Positions 18,822 to 26,843 of a stretch of DNA of 64,000 nucleotides are shown one piece after another (the stretch's first letter is position 1; each line of letters opens with the position of its first letter). The notes under the pieces were generated by a model. The model searched no databases. It worked only from the letters and a program-made list of their open reading frames with translations, and had not been told where the DNA came from. Location of the stretch: contig JAKSBV010000282.1 in assembly GCA_022360955.1 (NCBI GenBank), positions 1-64,000 on the forward strand, in the 5' to 3' direction. This DNA is from Bacillota bacterium (GTDB taxonomy: Bacteria; Bacillota; Clostridia; SK-Y3). The position numbers and the translations under genes were made by a program.

Positions 18822-19604
18822 TTATTTGATTCCGCAAGTTATCTCTTCCTCATTTCTTTCTAAATATTTAATATCATCCAGATATTGTCGAAGATGACCT
18901 GCTTCTATATTTAATTGAAAATCTTTGTTACCGTTACCTGCTTCGTACACCATAAAATCTGTGAGACTTTTTAATCGCTTCATTAACACACTGACAAAGG
19001 AACTTTTACCCTCCCTATCTACGCCATAAGTATCCAGAAACAATTTCGCTTTTCTTATTTGTTCCTTTAAGTTACCATATGAATCAGGATTATTCGGACT
19101 TTTAAACGGTACCCACCTATAAATGGCATATGTAATATCCCACATCTTTGGTCCCGGGTGAAGCGTATCGAAATCAATGATACCGCTTGCTTCATTATTG
19201 ACTATGGTAACATTATAAGGCGCAAAATCTCCATGGCACATTACTTCAATAGGATAAGACGCAGGCAACATCCACTGCTCACAATTGGTAAGTCTCGATA
19301 CATATCTTTCACTATACGTATGAAACTTGAATAATAATTTTGAAGCGGAAACAATCATTGCATCACTCAGAAGCTTCTCAGGCAGTGGATAGTTAAAAAC
19401 ATCACCGGGCATAAAAGAAAGGATCTCCTCTTTGTTTTCATTGATCCCATATGGTTTTGGAACAAAATCCGCTCCTTCTTCATGAAGAAACTGCAAAAAA
19501 CAATGTATATCCTTTGTCCATTTATTGGACGGCCGGACAACAGTCTCTTTAACTCTATAAATTTTTCCGATTCTACCACCGATCAATTCTTCTTTGTTAT
19601 GCAT
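18822..19604 (-). CDS. Aminoglycoside phosphotransferase-like kinase
   Basis: A 260-residue protein of the APH/choline kinase fold. The catalytic loop HGDFAPYN and the metal-binding IDFDTLHPGPKMWDI region are intact, and PKPYGINENKEEILSFMPG fits the hinge region. The family phosphorylates small molecules (aminoglycosides, choline, sugars); the substrate here cannot be told. ATG at 19604 with AGAAGGTGG upstream. Divergent from the Xre operon at 19914. Confidence 0.82.
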   Translation of the reverse strand: MHNKEELIGGRIGKIYRVKETVVRPSNKWTKDIHCFLQFLHEEGADFVPKPYGINENKEEILSFMPGDVFNYPLPEKLLSDAMIVSASKLLFKFHTYSERYVSRLTNCEQWMLPASYPIEVMCHGDFAPYNVTIVNNEASGIIDFDTLHPGPKMWDITYAIYRWVPFKSPNNPDSYGNLKEQIRKAKLFLDTYGVDREGKSSFVSVLMKRLKSLTDFMVYEAGNGNKDFQLNIEAGHLRQYLDDIKYLERNEEEITCGIK

Positions 19605-19823
19605 GGATACCACCTTCTATCCCCATTAAATCTCTCTTAAACCATTAAAATATTGTTTTATAATGGTTTATTTTACCATAGAATTCAATAAAGCGTCAAT
19701 AATGTATGCACAAATCCAAACAGTCCAACTTCATTCTTAGTTAATGTTAATTCTTTTTCATGTTTAATATATTTAAATATAAGGATCTATTTGCACATTT
19801 TTTATAAAAGTTTAATTTTTTTC

Positions 19824-19871
19824 TTGCAATTAGACAACTTTTTATATATAATAAATACAAATAGTTGTCTA
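19824..19871 (+). promoter_or_regulatory. Promoter and palindromic operator of the Xre operon
   Basis: -35 TTGCAA (19824-19829), 17-bp spacer, -10 TATAAT (19847-19852). Perfect 9-bp inverted repeats TAGACAACT (19831-19839) and AGTTGTCTA (19863-19871) flank the -10 element. This is the arrangement expected for autorepression by the Xre protein encoded next. Confidence 0.72.
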
Positions 19872-19913
19872 TGAGTATAATTCAATATTGTTAACATGAA
19901 GGAAGGATACCCC

Positions 19914-20348
19914 ATGAATATAGGTGAACATATAAGAAAAATACGGCTTTCTAAAAAACTAACTTTAGAGCAGTTGGCAAAAATGATTAACAGTACCTCC
20001 GGAACTTTAAGTCATATAGAAAAAGGTACTCGTAAACCAAGTATTGATATGCTTGAAAAAATAGCAATTGCACTCCGTGTACCGGTAAATGAGTTCTTTA
20101 CTAAACAAGCAGATGCTCCTGATCATACAAACGCCTGCTTCTCTCTTCCTCACTCATTGAAAGAAGACGTCTTTTTGGCTGAAACTAAAGCAGAATACCG
20201 CTATCATGGCAAAAAACAAGCGAAAAAATTATCGGATGAAATAAAAGTATTATTCGATAGCGGGGAATTATCGGAAGAAGATAAGGATAAATTTTTTAAA
20301 ACAATGGCAGAAATATATTTTGACTCAAAAGAGAAAAATAAAAACTAG
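19914..20348 (+). CDS. Xre-family transcriptional regulator
   Basis: A 144-residue protein. The N-terminal HTH (about 4-60: IGEHIRKIRLSKKLTLEQLA, GTLSHIEKGTRKPSIDML) is typical of Cro/CI regulators; the C-terminal part is charged and may mediate dimerisation. ATG at 19914 with AAGGAAGGA upstream is preferred to the ATG at 19896, which lies before that site. Followed after 20 bases by a coiled-coil gene, with a palindrome around its promoter. Confidence 0.88.
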   Translation: MNIGEHIRKIRLSKKLTLEQLAKMINSTSGTLSHIEKGTRKPSIDMLEKIAIALRVPVNEFFTKQADAPDHTNACFSLPHSLKEDVFLAETKAEYRYHGKKQAKKLSDEIKVLFDSGELSEEDKDKFFKTMAEIYFDSKEKNKN

Positions 20349-20368
20349 GGAAGAAAGGATGAGCGAAA

Positions 20369-20755
20369 ATGACTGATAGAGAATTATTGGAATTATTAGT
20401 GAGTAAAGTTACAGGCATGGAAGGTGAGGTGTCTTCTTTAAAAGAGGGCCAAAAATCTAATAGAGAACTTTTAGAAATAACTACCGCGCAAGTTGGTGGA
20501 TTAACCGAAAAAGTGAATGGCTTAGACAAAAAGGTACACACTCTTACAACTGATATGATCGATGTAAAATCAGATTTAAGCAATCTAAAATCAGAAGTCA
20601 AAGATATAAAGAAAATGGTTATCAAGATAGAACATGAGCATGGTCAAAAAATTGAAGCACTTTTTGATGGGTACAAACAAAATACTGAAAAGTTGGATAG
20701 GATTGAACAAGAAGTCATGAAACATCAAGAACTCATTATCCGGCGTGTGAAATAA
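20369..20755 (+). CDS. Small coiled-coil protein in an operon with Xre
   Basis: A 128-residue, almost wholly helical protein with hydrophobic heptads throughout (LTEKVNGLDKKVHTL, VKSDLSNLKSEVKDIKKMV). No catalytic or membrane motif. GAAAGGATGA lies upstream of the ATG. Proteins of this look, with the same MTDRELLELLVSKV-like start, accompany Xre regulators in Clostridia; their role is not known to me. It could be a partner or antagonist of the regulator. Confidence 0.75.
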   Translation: MTDRELLELLVSKVTGMEGEVSSLKEGQKSNRELLEITTAQVGGLTEKVNGLDKKVHTLTTDMIDVKSDLSNLKSEVKDIKKMVIKIEHEHGQKIEALFDGYKQNTEKLDRIEQEVMKHQELIIRRVK

Positions 20756-20912
20756 AAATACCCATATATTACTATTTTTAGATATGCTGGGCTCCCCCCG
20801 CCCCGAGGGCTCCCGTTTTATGTAAACTAATTTAATCCAACCTAATTGGCTAAGAAGAACTATGACATTTCAAATACAAGGATTATTTATATAACAATAT
20901 TTATTAATACAT

Positions 20913-20953
20913 AAAAAACCGTTTATCCTTACAGACAAACGGTTTTATTTTTT
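20913..20953. terminator. Bidirectional terminator at 20.9 kb
   Basis: AAAACCGTTT (20915-20924) and AAACGGTTTT (20937-20946), with A runs before and T runs after, so it can serve both the plus-strand coiled-coil gene and the minus-strand gene at 20956. Confidence 0.88.
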
Positions 20954-20955
20954 TA

Positions 20956-22461
20956 CTATTTAAATGAACTTTGAACCTCATATAATAATACTATAGTGCT
21001 AAAATCATTTGGATATTCATCATATAATTCTTGCAATAGGTCTAACTTAGCACCTGATGCACTTGCTATTTTCCACATTTTGTCGTATGCATCAGATTGA
21101 TATTTATATATAAGTGAACCTAAGTAATTATCCAAAGAATAAACGCCGGATAGATCATTTTTTACTTTTTCCATGTAGAAATTCTTATCATAATTTTGTC
21201 CATATTGTCCTTTGCTAAAATCAATTCTTTCCTTAAGCCATTGCTCATGAATAGCCATTAACATTTCTTGATATTCTTTTTCAATTTGTTCTTTCTGTTC
21301 ACATAACGTTTCATATTCTTTTAAAACTTTATCCAAATACTCAAGTTCTTTTTGTTTTTTTAGTGCAGTTTTATATTCTTCAACTGAACTATAACCATTT
21401 TCTTGGGCTTCTCTTAATTCTTGATTTTCTATTTCGTCTACCTTTTCGGATACATTGTCTGCTATTGTATTTACTTTCAATCCAATAGCTTCAACATCTT
21501 GTTCTATAGCATCGATTTCAACCTTTAAATTTTTTGATGCCGAAATATACTTGCTATCGTCTCCCGAGCCTTCCGTCATAACATCTAATGAATAGCGTTC
21601 TAAATCTTTTTCTGCTTTTTTTAACAATTCAATTACACTATTGACTTTTATTATTGTTTCACTATTTTCTAAAGTTTTAACATTTAAAAAGCTTACATTT
21701 GAATAACTCTCTTTAGCTTTTTTAATAGATTCAAAGCCGTTTTTACCTTCCTTTATAAGTCCATGGGCCTCTTCTAGCATATTATAGGAGGATTTTATAA
21801 GATCAAAATTTGTTTTTAACTTATTATAAAAGGTATCTTCTGTTTGGTTAAGTGAGTCAGTAACAGTTCCTCCGCTTTGAGTTATTACATAGTAATTATA
21901 TGCTTTGCCGAAGACTTCCATAAATACATTTAACTCTTCTTCAATATCTTTTGCTATCTTATTCGCAGATTCTAAATCATTCGTAACTATGTATAAATCG
22001 TAGGTATCAAAGTAATTTACAACTTTTTTTAAACTTGAAAAACTATTCTTTAAGTATTTCTTACTATATGCATATTTACTTTCAGTAGTAAGGCTAGATA
22101 CCTTCGTTAACGTGGAATCAATTTTCGTCATAAGGGTATAGCATTTCCCCGAAATACTTTCTTTGTAAGAATCTGAAAGACTCTTATTTAAGACAACGGC
22201 TTCATTATAATAACCGATTAATTCTTCCATATAGTCTTTATACAATCTGTTGTATTTTTCTTCCTGGGATAAAAGCTCCCACCCTGCAAGTTCTTCTTGA
22301 CGTTCAGCAGCTTTAACATTCATAATAGCTTGATTCCATAGGGCCTCATCAATTTTAACTTCTTCATTACTGCTACTCTCTTGTGCATAGGAAATAGAAA
22401 ATACCATTAGCATACTCACAATTAAACTAAATGCCACTAACTTTTTTGATTTTACTGCCAT
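20956..22461 (-). CDS. Exported coiled-coil protein, unknown function
   Basis: A 501-residue protein with a signal peptide (LVAFSLIVSMLMVFSISYAQ, cleavage near AQES) and then a polar, Lys/Glu-rich helical body with coiled-coil stretches, strongest near residues 300-430. No enzymatic motif. ATG at 22461 has GGGGTGAT upstream; the GTG nine bases earlier is within that site. Tandem TGTCGAA sites lie about 160 bases upstream. It may be a cell-surface or spore-related structural protein, by inference only. Confidence 0.72.
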   Translation of the reverse strand: MAVKSKKLVAFSLIVSMLMVFSISYAQESSSNEEVKIDEALWNQAIMNVKAAERQEELAGWELLSQEEKYNRLYKDYMEELIGYYNEAVVLNKSLSDSYKESISGKCYTLMTKIDSTLTKVSSLTTESKYAYSKKYLKNSFSSLKKVVNYFDTYDLYIVTNDLESANKIAKDIEEELNVFMEVFGKAYNYYVITQSGGTVTDSLNQTEDTFYNKLKTNFDLIKSSYNMLEEAHGLIKEGKNGFESIKKAKESYSNVSFLNVKTLENSETIIKVNSVIELLKKAEKDLERYSLDVMTEGSGDDSKYISASKNLKVEIDAIEQDVEAIGLKVNTIADNVSEKVDEIENQELREAQENGYSSVEEYKTALKKQKELEYLDKVLKEYETLCEQKEQIEKEYQEMLMAIHEQWLKERIDFSKGQYGQNYDKNFYMEKVKNDLSGVYSLDNYLGSLIYKYQSDAYDKMWKIASASGAKLDLLQELYDEYPNDFSTIVLLYEVQSSFK

Positions 22462-22618
22462 TTTTATCACCCCAAATTTTAATTATAAAGTATTTATAAA
22501 GCTTTATACCATAGTATGCATTGTTACTTGTTGATACACCCCCTAAAATATATTATATTATCCTATTCTATCCTATCATGTCTTGTGCATGATTGAAGTT
22601 AGCATATCATAATTTAGA

Positions 22619-22645
22619 TGTCGAATTCTATAGAATTTTGTCGAA
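22619..22645. promoter_or_regulatory. Tandem candidate Spo0A boxes
   Basis: Two exact copies of TGTCGAA (22619-22625 and 22639-22645), 20 bp apart, i.e. about two helical turns. TGTCGAA is the consensus Spo0A-binding site. They lie upstream of the exported coiled-coil gene (minus strand). The sequence between them is itself palindromic (AATTCTATAGAATT). Confidence 0.5.
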
Positions 22646-22688
22646 TAAAAAAATATACAAACAAAGCCGTTAAAAATTTTAAATAGCA

Positions 22689-22722
22689 CAAGAAAACCGC
22701 TCATCCTTGACAAGCGGTTTTA
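22689..22722 (-). terminator. Terminator after tRNA-Pro
   Basis: AAAACCGCTTGTC... pairs with ...GAGCGGTTTT on the minus strand, directly after the tRNA CCA end, followed by CTTGTGCTATTT. Confidence 0.75.
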
Positions 22723-22725
22723 CTT

Positions 22726-22802
22726 TGGTCTGAGTGGGGAGACTTGAACTCCCGGCCTCTTGAACCCCATTCAAGCACGCTACCAAACTGCGCCACACCC
22801 AG
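22726..22802 (-). tRNA. tRNA-Pro (anticodon GGG)
   Basis: A 77-nt cloverleaf on the minus strand: acceptor CTGGGTG/CACTCAG with one G-U, D arm GCGCAGTTTGGTAGCGT, anticodon arm CTTGA-ATGGGGT-TCAAG with anticodon GGG, T arm CGGGAGTTCAAGTCTCCC, discriminator A and an encoded CCA (22726-22728). Confidence 0.95.
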
Positions 22803-22870
22803 ATATAACATATAAAATTTTCCTTGCTCGAATATACTAACATATACAGCGTGCTTTGTCAATAATATCG

Positions 22871-22915
22871 AAAAAAAAGCCGTAAATATTAGATACAATG
22901 TATCTAATATTTACG
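22871..22915 (-). terminator. spoIVA terminator
   Basis: A perfect 16-bp stem, CGTAAATATTAGATAC with GTATCTAATATTTACG, loop of three, followed on the minus strand by GC and a T8 run. Confidence 0.92.
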
Positions 22916-22918
22916 TTC

Positions 22919-24397
22919 TTAAAGTATAATACAAATCAAACCTCCGCTACCTTCGTTAATAATTTTTTGAAGAGTCTCCTGCAGTCTAATCTGCGCATCT
23001 TCGGGCATTCTGTATAATTTATTGTGAAGCCCTTCATTTACCAATTCATGAAGCGATTTGCCAAAAATATTGGACTCCCAAATCTTCACAGGGTCTGTTT
23101 CAAATTCATTCAGCAGATAATTAACCAAATCTTCACTTTGTTTTTCTGTCCCAACGAGAGGAGACACCTCTGTTTCAATATCTGCTCTAATCATATGAAT
23201 CGAAGGGGCACTCGCTTTCAATCTTACACCGAACCGGTTGCCCTGTTTGACAATTTCCGGCTCTTCAAGCTGTAATTCGTCCATCGTAGGAGAAACAATA
23301 CCGTACCCCTTTTGTTGTACCTCGTGCAGTGCAAACTGTATTTTATCGTACGCTTTTTTGATAGAACCTAATTCTTGCATGAGGGTAATCAATTTGTCTT
23401 CACCATCAATATCGAATCCGGAAGTCTCACCGAGTACTTTATAGAATAGGCTTTCCGGTGTAGTTACATCTATTAATACGGTACCTTCTCCCAGGTCAAT
23501 TTTATCAAAATATACTTTTTCAATGAAATCATATTCATTGATTTTTCCTGCTGCACCTTTCGCCTCCCGGATCTTATAGACGTTTTTAAGAGATTCTTTG
23601 ACCGAATCCATAATATCTTTTCTCAACCAATGGTCGGAGTCTAAGGTTTCCAACCAGGTCGGCACATTGATGCCTATCTCTTTTAATGGGAATTCGAATA
23701 AAACTTTTTCCATAATCCCGTTAATATCATCTATTTGCAATTGTGCGCAATTGACCGGCATTACGGGTACGCCATATTTTTCTTCCAACTCTTCTTTTAG
23801 CTTCTGCGTTTCAGCATCAAAAGGATGGGTTGAGTTCAGAAGCATCACAAACGGCTTATTTATTTCCTGTAATTCTTTAACAACCCTTGTTTCCGCTTCA
23901 ATATATTCTTCCCTCGGAATTTCCGTTATACTGCCGTCGGTAGTAATCACCAGACCAATTGTAGAATGCTCCGTAATTACTTTTCTTGTACCGATTTCCG
24001 CAGCTTGTTGAAAAGGGATGTCTTTATCAAACCATGGTGTATTTACCATTCTTGGGATATTATTTTCTATGTGTCCCAACGCTCCGTCTACAATATAACC
24101 TACACAATCTATCATCCGCACATTAAACGTTGCATTATCATCTAATACAATGCCGACCGCTTCATTTGGTACAAATTTGGGTTCTGTTGTCATAATTGTT
24201 CTGCCGCCGGCGCTTTGAGGCAACTCGTCACGTGCCCTTTCTTTTCGATGGACATTTTCAATATTCGGTAAAACCAAAAGATCCATAAACTTTTTGATAA
24301 AGGTGGACTTTCCTGTCCTTACAGGGCCGACAACGCCTATATATATATCCCCTTCCGTCCGTTCAGCTATATCCTGATATATGTTGTAATCGTCCAA
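22919..24397 (-). CDS. spoIVA: Stage IV sporulation protein A, coat morphogenetic ATPase
   Basis: A 492-residue protein of normal length. The Walker A motif GPVRTGKST is at residues 24-32 and the conserved tail GGLICIIL closes the protein. SpoIVA binds the outer forespore membrane through SpoVM and polymerises with ATP hydrolysis into the coat basement layer. Start is TTG with AAAGGGGGC upstream. Monocistronic by its terminator; in Bacillus it is sigma-E-dependent, but I could not assign a sigma-E promoter here. spoVM is at 49281-49352. Confidence 0.97.
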   Translation of the reverse strand: MDDYNIYQDIAERTEGDIYIGVVGPVRTGKSTFIKKFMDLLVLPNIENVHRKERARDELPQSAGGRTIMTTEPKFVPNEAVGIVLDDNATFNVRMIDCVGYIVDGALGHIENNIPRMVNTPWFDKDIPFQQAAEIGTRKVITEHSTIGLVITTDGSITEIPREEYIEAETRVVKELQEINKPFVMLLNSTHPFDAETQKLKEELEEKYGVPVMPVNCAQLQIDDINGIMEKVLFEFPLKEIGINVPTWLETLDSDHWLRKDIMDSVKESLKNVYKIREAKGAAGKINEYDFIEKVYFDKIDLGEGTVLIDVTTPESLFYKVLGETSGFDIDGEDKLITLMQELGSIKKAYDKIQFALHEVQQKGYGIVSPTMDELQLEEPEIVKQGNRFGVRLKASAPSIHMIRADIETEVSPLVGTEKQSEDLVNYLLNEFETDPVKIWESNIFGKSLHELVNEGLHNKLYRMPEDAQIRLQETLQKIINEGSGGLICIIL

Positions 24398-24460
24398 TTT
24401 CGATGCCCCCTTTTAAAATAATACTTTAAAATTTTGGTAGTGGAGTTATTCATTTGCACT

Positions 24461-24580
24461 ATAGATATCGCACTTTAATATTGATTTTGTATTTGAATAA
24501 CAGACGCAGCAGCATCGTTGTCTGTTCAAATGAATTATGAGGATTAAAGTGCGTTGTCTTTAGTACATGTTTATCAATAT
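24461..24580. repeat. Large imperfect palindrome upstream of spoIVA
   Basis: Two arms of about 50 bases: ATAGATATCGCACTTTAAT...TTTGAATAACAGAC, then CGTTGTCTGTTCAAA...ATTAAAGTGCGTTGTCTTTA. They would fold into one long hairpin with an AGCAGCAT tip. Its outer end resembles the end of the family A elements (ATAGATATCGCACTGTAAAA), so it may be a foldback relative. Confidence 0.65.
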
Positions 24581-24725
24581 ATATATATTGTACTAGGGGC
24601 ATGTTTATTACAAAATAATCATTCTTTTTTTAATTAGTCCAATATTATCAATTTTCACCCTTTTTCATTTTTTATCAAATGATGTAATAAGTATATAACC
24701 AAGCATAAAGCGGAAAAAAGATTCT

Positions 24726-24875
24726 CTAGCTGGGGCAAGAAGATATTGATGACATCATTCCCGTACCATGGCTAGGCCATACATTTAGAAATCTTACATA
24801 AATAATACTATATAACTGTACAGATGTTATCACAGCTAATAATAAAAACAAATATCTAATTTCTTTATTTTTCAT
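24726..24875 (-). CDS. Candidate 49-aa single-pass membrane peptide
   Basis: ATG at 24875 with GGGAGG four bases upstream. The product starts MKNKEIRYLFLLLAVITSV, has one hydrophobic span (about 8-27) and a short tail ending in SSISSCPS. It lies in the 700-bp gap between spoIVA and gpsA. The ribosome site and the basic-then-hydrophobic start support it; no family recognised. Confidence 0.5.
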   Translation of the reverse strand: MKNKEIRYLFLLLAVITSVQLYSIIYVRFLNVWPSHGTGMMSSISSCPS

Positions 24876-24978
24876 AATACCTCCCAATCTTTGAGTCACA
24901 TGGCATGTAACGGCAAATATGAATTATCTTTTCTTTAAATCTTTTAACCTCAGATTTCATCTTTTCTATCGTGCTCAT
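24865..24978 (-). CDS. Possible 37-aa peptide overlapping the 49-aa gene
   Basis: Begins MSTIEKMKSEVKRFKEKI, a basic amphipathic helix, and ends GRYYEK. Its stop overlaps the first codons of the 49-aa reading frame, in another frame, as in coupled pairs. No clear ribosome site is seen, so support is weak. Confidence 0.28.
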   Translation of the reverse strand: MSTIEKMKSEVKRFKEKIIHICRYMPCDSKIGRYYEK

Positions 24979-25070
24979 CTAAATTGGGTGTATTTAGTAT
25001 AGGTTAAGAAATTTATAGAAATGACCTTATGTACCCATCTAAATTCGATTTTAAAGTTGCGTATTATAAT

Positions 25071-25103
25071 AGCGGCAGCCGATGCTCGACTGCCGCTATT
25101 AAA
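25071..25103 (-). terminator. Hairpin after gpsA
   Basis: AATAGCGGCAG and CTGCCGCTATT, 11-bp arms, just behind the gpsA stop on the minus strand. The following ATAATA gives only a weak T tract. Confidence 0.6.
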
Positions 25104-25107
25104 TCAC

Positions 25108-26133
25108 TTACCATTCATACTTTTTCATCACTATTTCTTCCATCTCATGGGTTTTCGTACGCATCATCAAATCTACAACCGCATTTTTAGGATTTTTATT
25201 TTCAAACAAAACACGATACGCTTCATTTACAATAGGCATTTCAACATTGTTTTCAGCAGCAAGATGATACGCTGCTTTGGCTGTTGTTACACCCTCCACT
25301 ACCATATGTACTTCTTTTAACGCTTCTTCCAAAGATTTGCCCTGTCCGATCAGGATACCGGCCCTGCGGTTTCTGCTGTGCATGCTGGTACAGGTCACAA
25401 TCAGATCTCCGATACCCGATAGACCCGCAAAAGTCTCCACTTTAGCACCTACAGCGATACCCAGCCTGGCTATTTCCGCAATGCCTCTCGTCATTAATGC
25501 CGCTTTCGTATTATCACCAAATCCCAATCCGTCGGTAACGCCTGCACAAAGCGCAATGACGTTTTTTAAAGCACCGCCCAGTTCTACACCCACCATATCG
25601 GGATTGGTATATACCCGGTACTTGGGATTCATGAATACATCCTGTACCTTTTCTGCAATCTCTCTTTCCTCAGCCGCTGCAACACCGGTTGTAGGAATAT
25701 CTTTCGCAACTTCTTCCGCATGACTGGGACCGGACAATACGGCCGCTTTTGCCTGCGGAATCTCTTGACCGATAACAGCCGAGAGCCGTAATAGGCTTCC
25801 CTGCTCCAAACCCTTAGCAACATTTACAATAATCTGATCTTTACGAACAAAAGGCTTTATTTTTTTAGACATCTCTCTCACTGCATGAGAAGGAACCGCC
25901 ATGACAATAAATTCAGCCTTATCAATACATTTTTCAAGATCCCATATACATTCCACATTATTAGGAATAAGGACACCGGGAAGGAATGCTAAATTCTCTT
26001 TGGCTTTTGCCAATTTCTTTGACTCTTCTTCAAACCACGACCACAATGTAATCTCATAGCCTTTTTTACTGAGCATTACGGCAAGAGCCGTCCCCCAACT
26101 GCCGGAACCTAATACTGATATTTTTTTCCCCAT
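25108..26133 (-). CDS. gpsA: NAD(P)-dependent glycerol-3-phosphate dehydrogenase
   Basis: A 341-residue enzyme reducing dihydroxyacetone phosphate to sn-glycerol-3-phosphate for phospholipids. The nucleotide-binding GSGSWG is at residues 9-14; VNVAKGLE, LSGPSHAEEVA and the substrate-region GGALKNVIALCAGV follow. ATG at 26133 has AAAGGAGAT six bases upstream; the longer reading runs through an intergenic repeat. It lies after plsY, the next step's enzyme family, in the same direction. Confidence 0.97.
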   Translation of the reverse strand: MGKKISVLGSGSWGTALAVMLSKKGYEITLWSWFEEESKKLAKAKENLAFLPGVLIPNNVECIWDLEKCIDKAEFIVMAVPSHAVREMSKKIKPFVRKDQIIVNVAKGLEQGSLLRLSAVIGQEIPQAKAAVLSGPSHAEEVAKDIPTTGVAAAEEREIAEKVQDVFMNPKYRVYTNPDMVGVELGGALKNVIALCAGVTDGLGFGDNTKAALMTRGIAEIARLGIAVGAKVETFAGLSGIGDLIVTCTSMHSRNRRAGILIGQGKSLEEALKEVHMVVEGVTTAKAAYHLAAENNVEMPIVNEAYRVLFENKNPKNAVVDLMMRTKTHEMEEIVMKKYEW

Positions 26134-26219
26134 AACACTATCTCCTTTATATATTAGTTTGGAGTTCGGAGAAAATATGTTATCTCCTATCACCGCCCCT
26201 TAACGCTAAACCATTAACT

Positions 26220-26816
26220 TTAAACCTTTTTCTTTGAACCCAGCTTAGATTCCGTTCCGTTTAATAACCTCACGATATTAGCCTTATGCCTGTATATAGC
26301 AAGTAAACCAATGCAGCATGCAAAGATAATATATTCTATTCCCCTGCGGTCAAAAATCAAAACAACTGCCGGATATAAACCGGCCCCAACCATAGAACCA
26401 AGAGAAACGTACCGTGTAACGGCCATAATAGCAATCGCAATAACCAGTAGGATAAGCCCCATTTTCCAGTCAATCATGAAAATCACAGCGGTAGATGTCA
26501 GGATGCCTTTTCCTCCTTTAAATCCGAAGTAGAGCGGAAAGTTATGTCCCAGCACCGCACCCAAACCCGCAACCAAAGCGCCCAGATCTCCGGCAATATA
26601 TCCTCCTATGATAATACCTATGATCCCCTTTGAAATATCCACCACCAATACCACCACCGCAGCCCATTTACCCAATGTTCTCAGTACATTGGTAGCCCCT
26701 GCGTTTCCGCTGCCGTAATCTCTAATATCAATATTCTTCCACAACCTGCCAACTAAGATAGCACTATTGATACTCCCGATAAGATAAGCAGCAATGAATG
26801 CCAATACCATATTCAT
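26220..26816 (-). CDS. plsY: Acyl-phosphate glycerol-3-phosphate acyltransferase
   Basis: A 198-residue integral membrane enzyme with about five segments. It transfers an acyl group from acyl phosphate to glycerol-3-phosphate. The family motifs GSINSAILVGR, DYGSGNAGATNVLRTLG and GHNFPLYFGFKGGKGILTS are intact. ATG at 26816 with GGAAGGAG nine bases upstream; the ATG two codons on is an alternative. Placed between der and gpsA, which makes its acceptor substrate. Confidence 0.97.
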   Translation of the reverse strand: MNMVLAFIAAYLIGSINSAILVGRLWKNIDIRDYGSGNAGATNVLRTLGKWAAVVVLVVDISKGIIGIIIGGYIAGDLGALVAGLGAVLGHNFPLYFGFKGGKGILTSTAVIFMIDWKMGLILLVIAIAIMAVTRYVSLGSMVGAGLYPAVVLIFDRRGIEYIIFACCIGLLAIYRHKANIVRLLNGTESKLGSKKKV

Positions 26817-26843
26817 ATTTATTCGCTCCTTCCCCACTCCCCA

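Noticed and set aside
22701-22898. A 65-codon minus-strand frame (GVAQFGSVLEWGSRGREFKSP)
   Set aside because: This is the well-known false translation of a tRNA-Pro gene; the cloverleaf at 22726-22802 is complete.
22726-24397. Integrated island at tRNA-Pro
   Set aside because: No integrase, no repeated tRNA 3' end and only chromosomal genes (spoIVA, gpsA) on one side.
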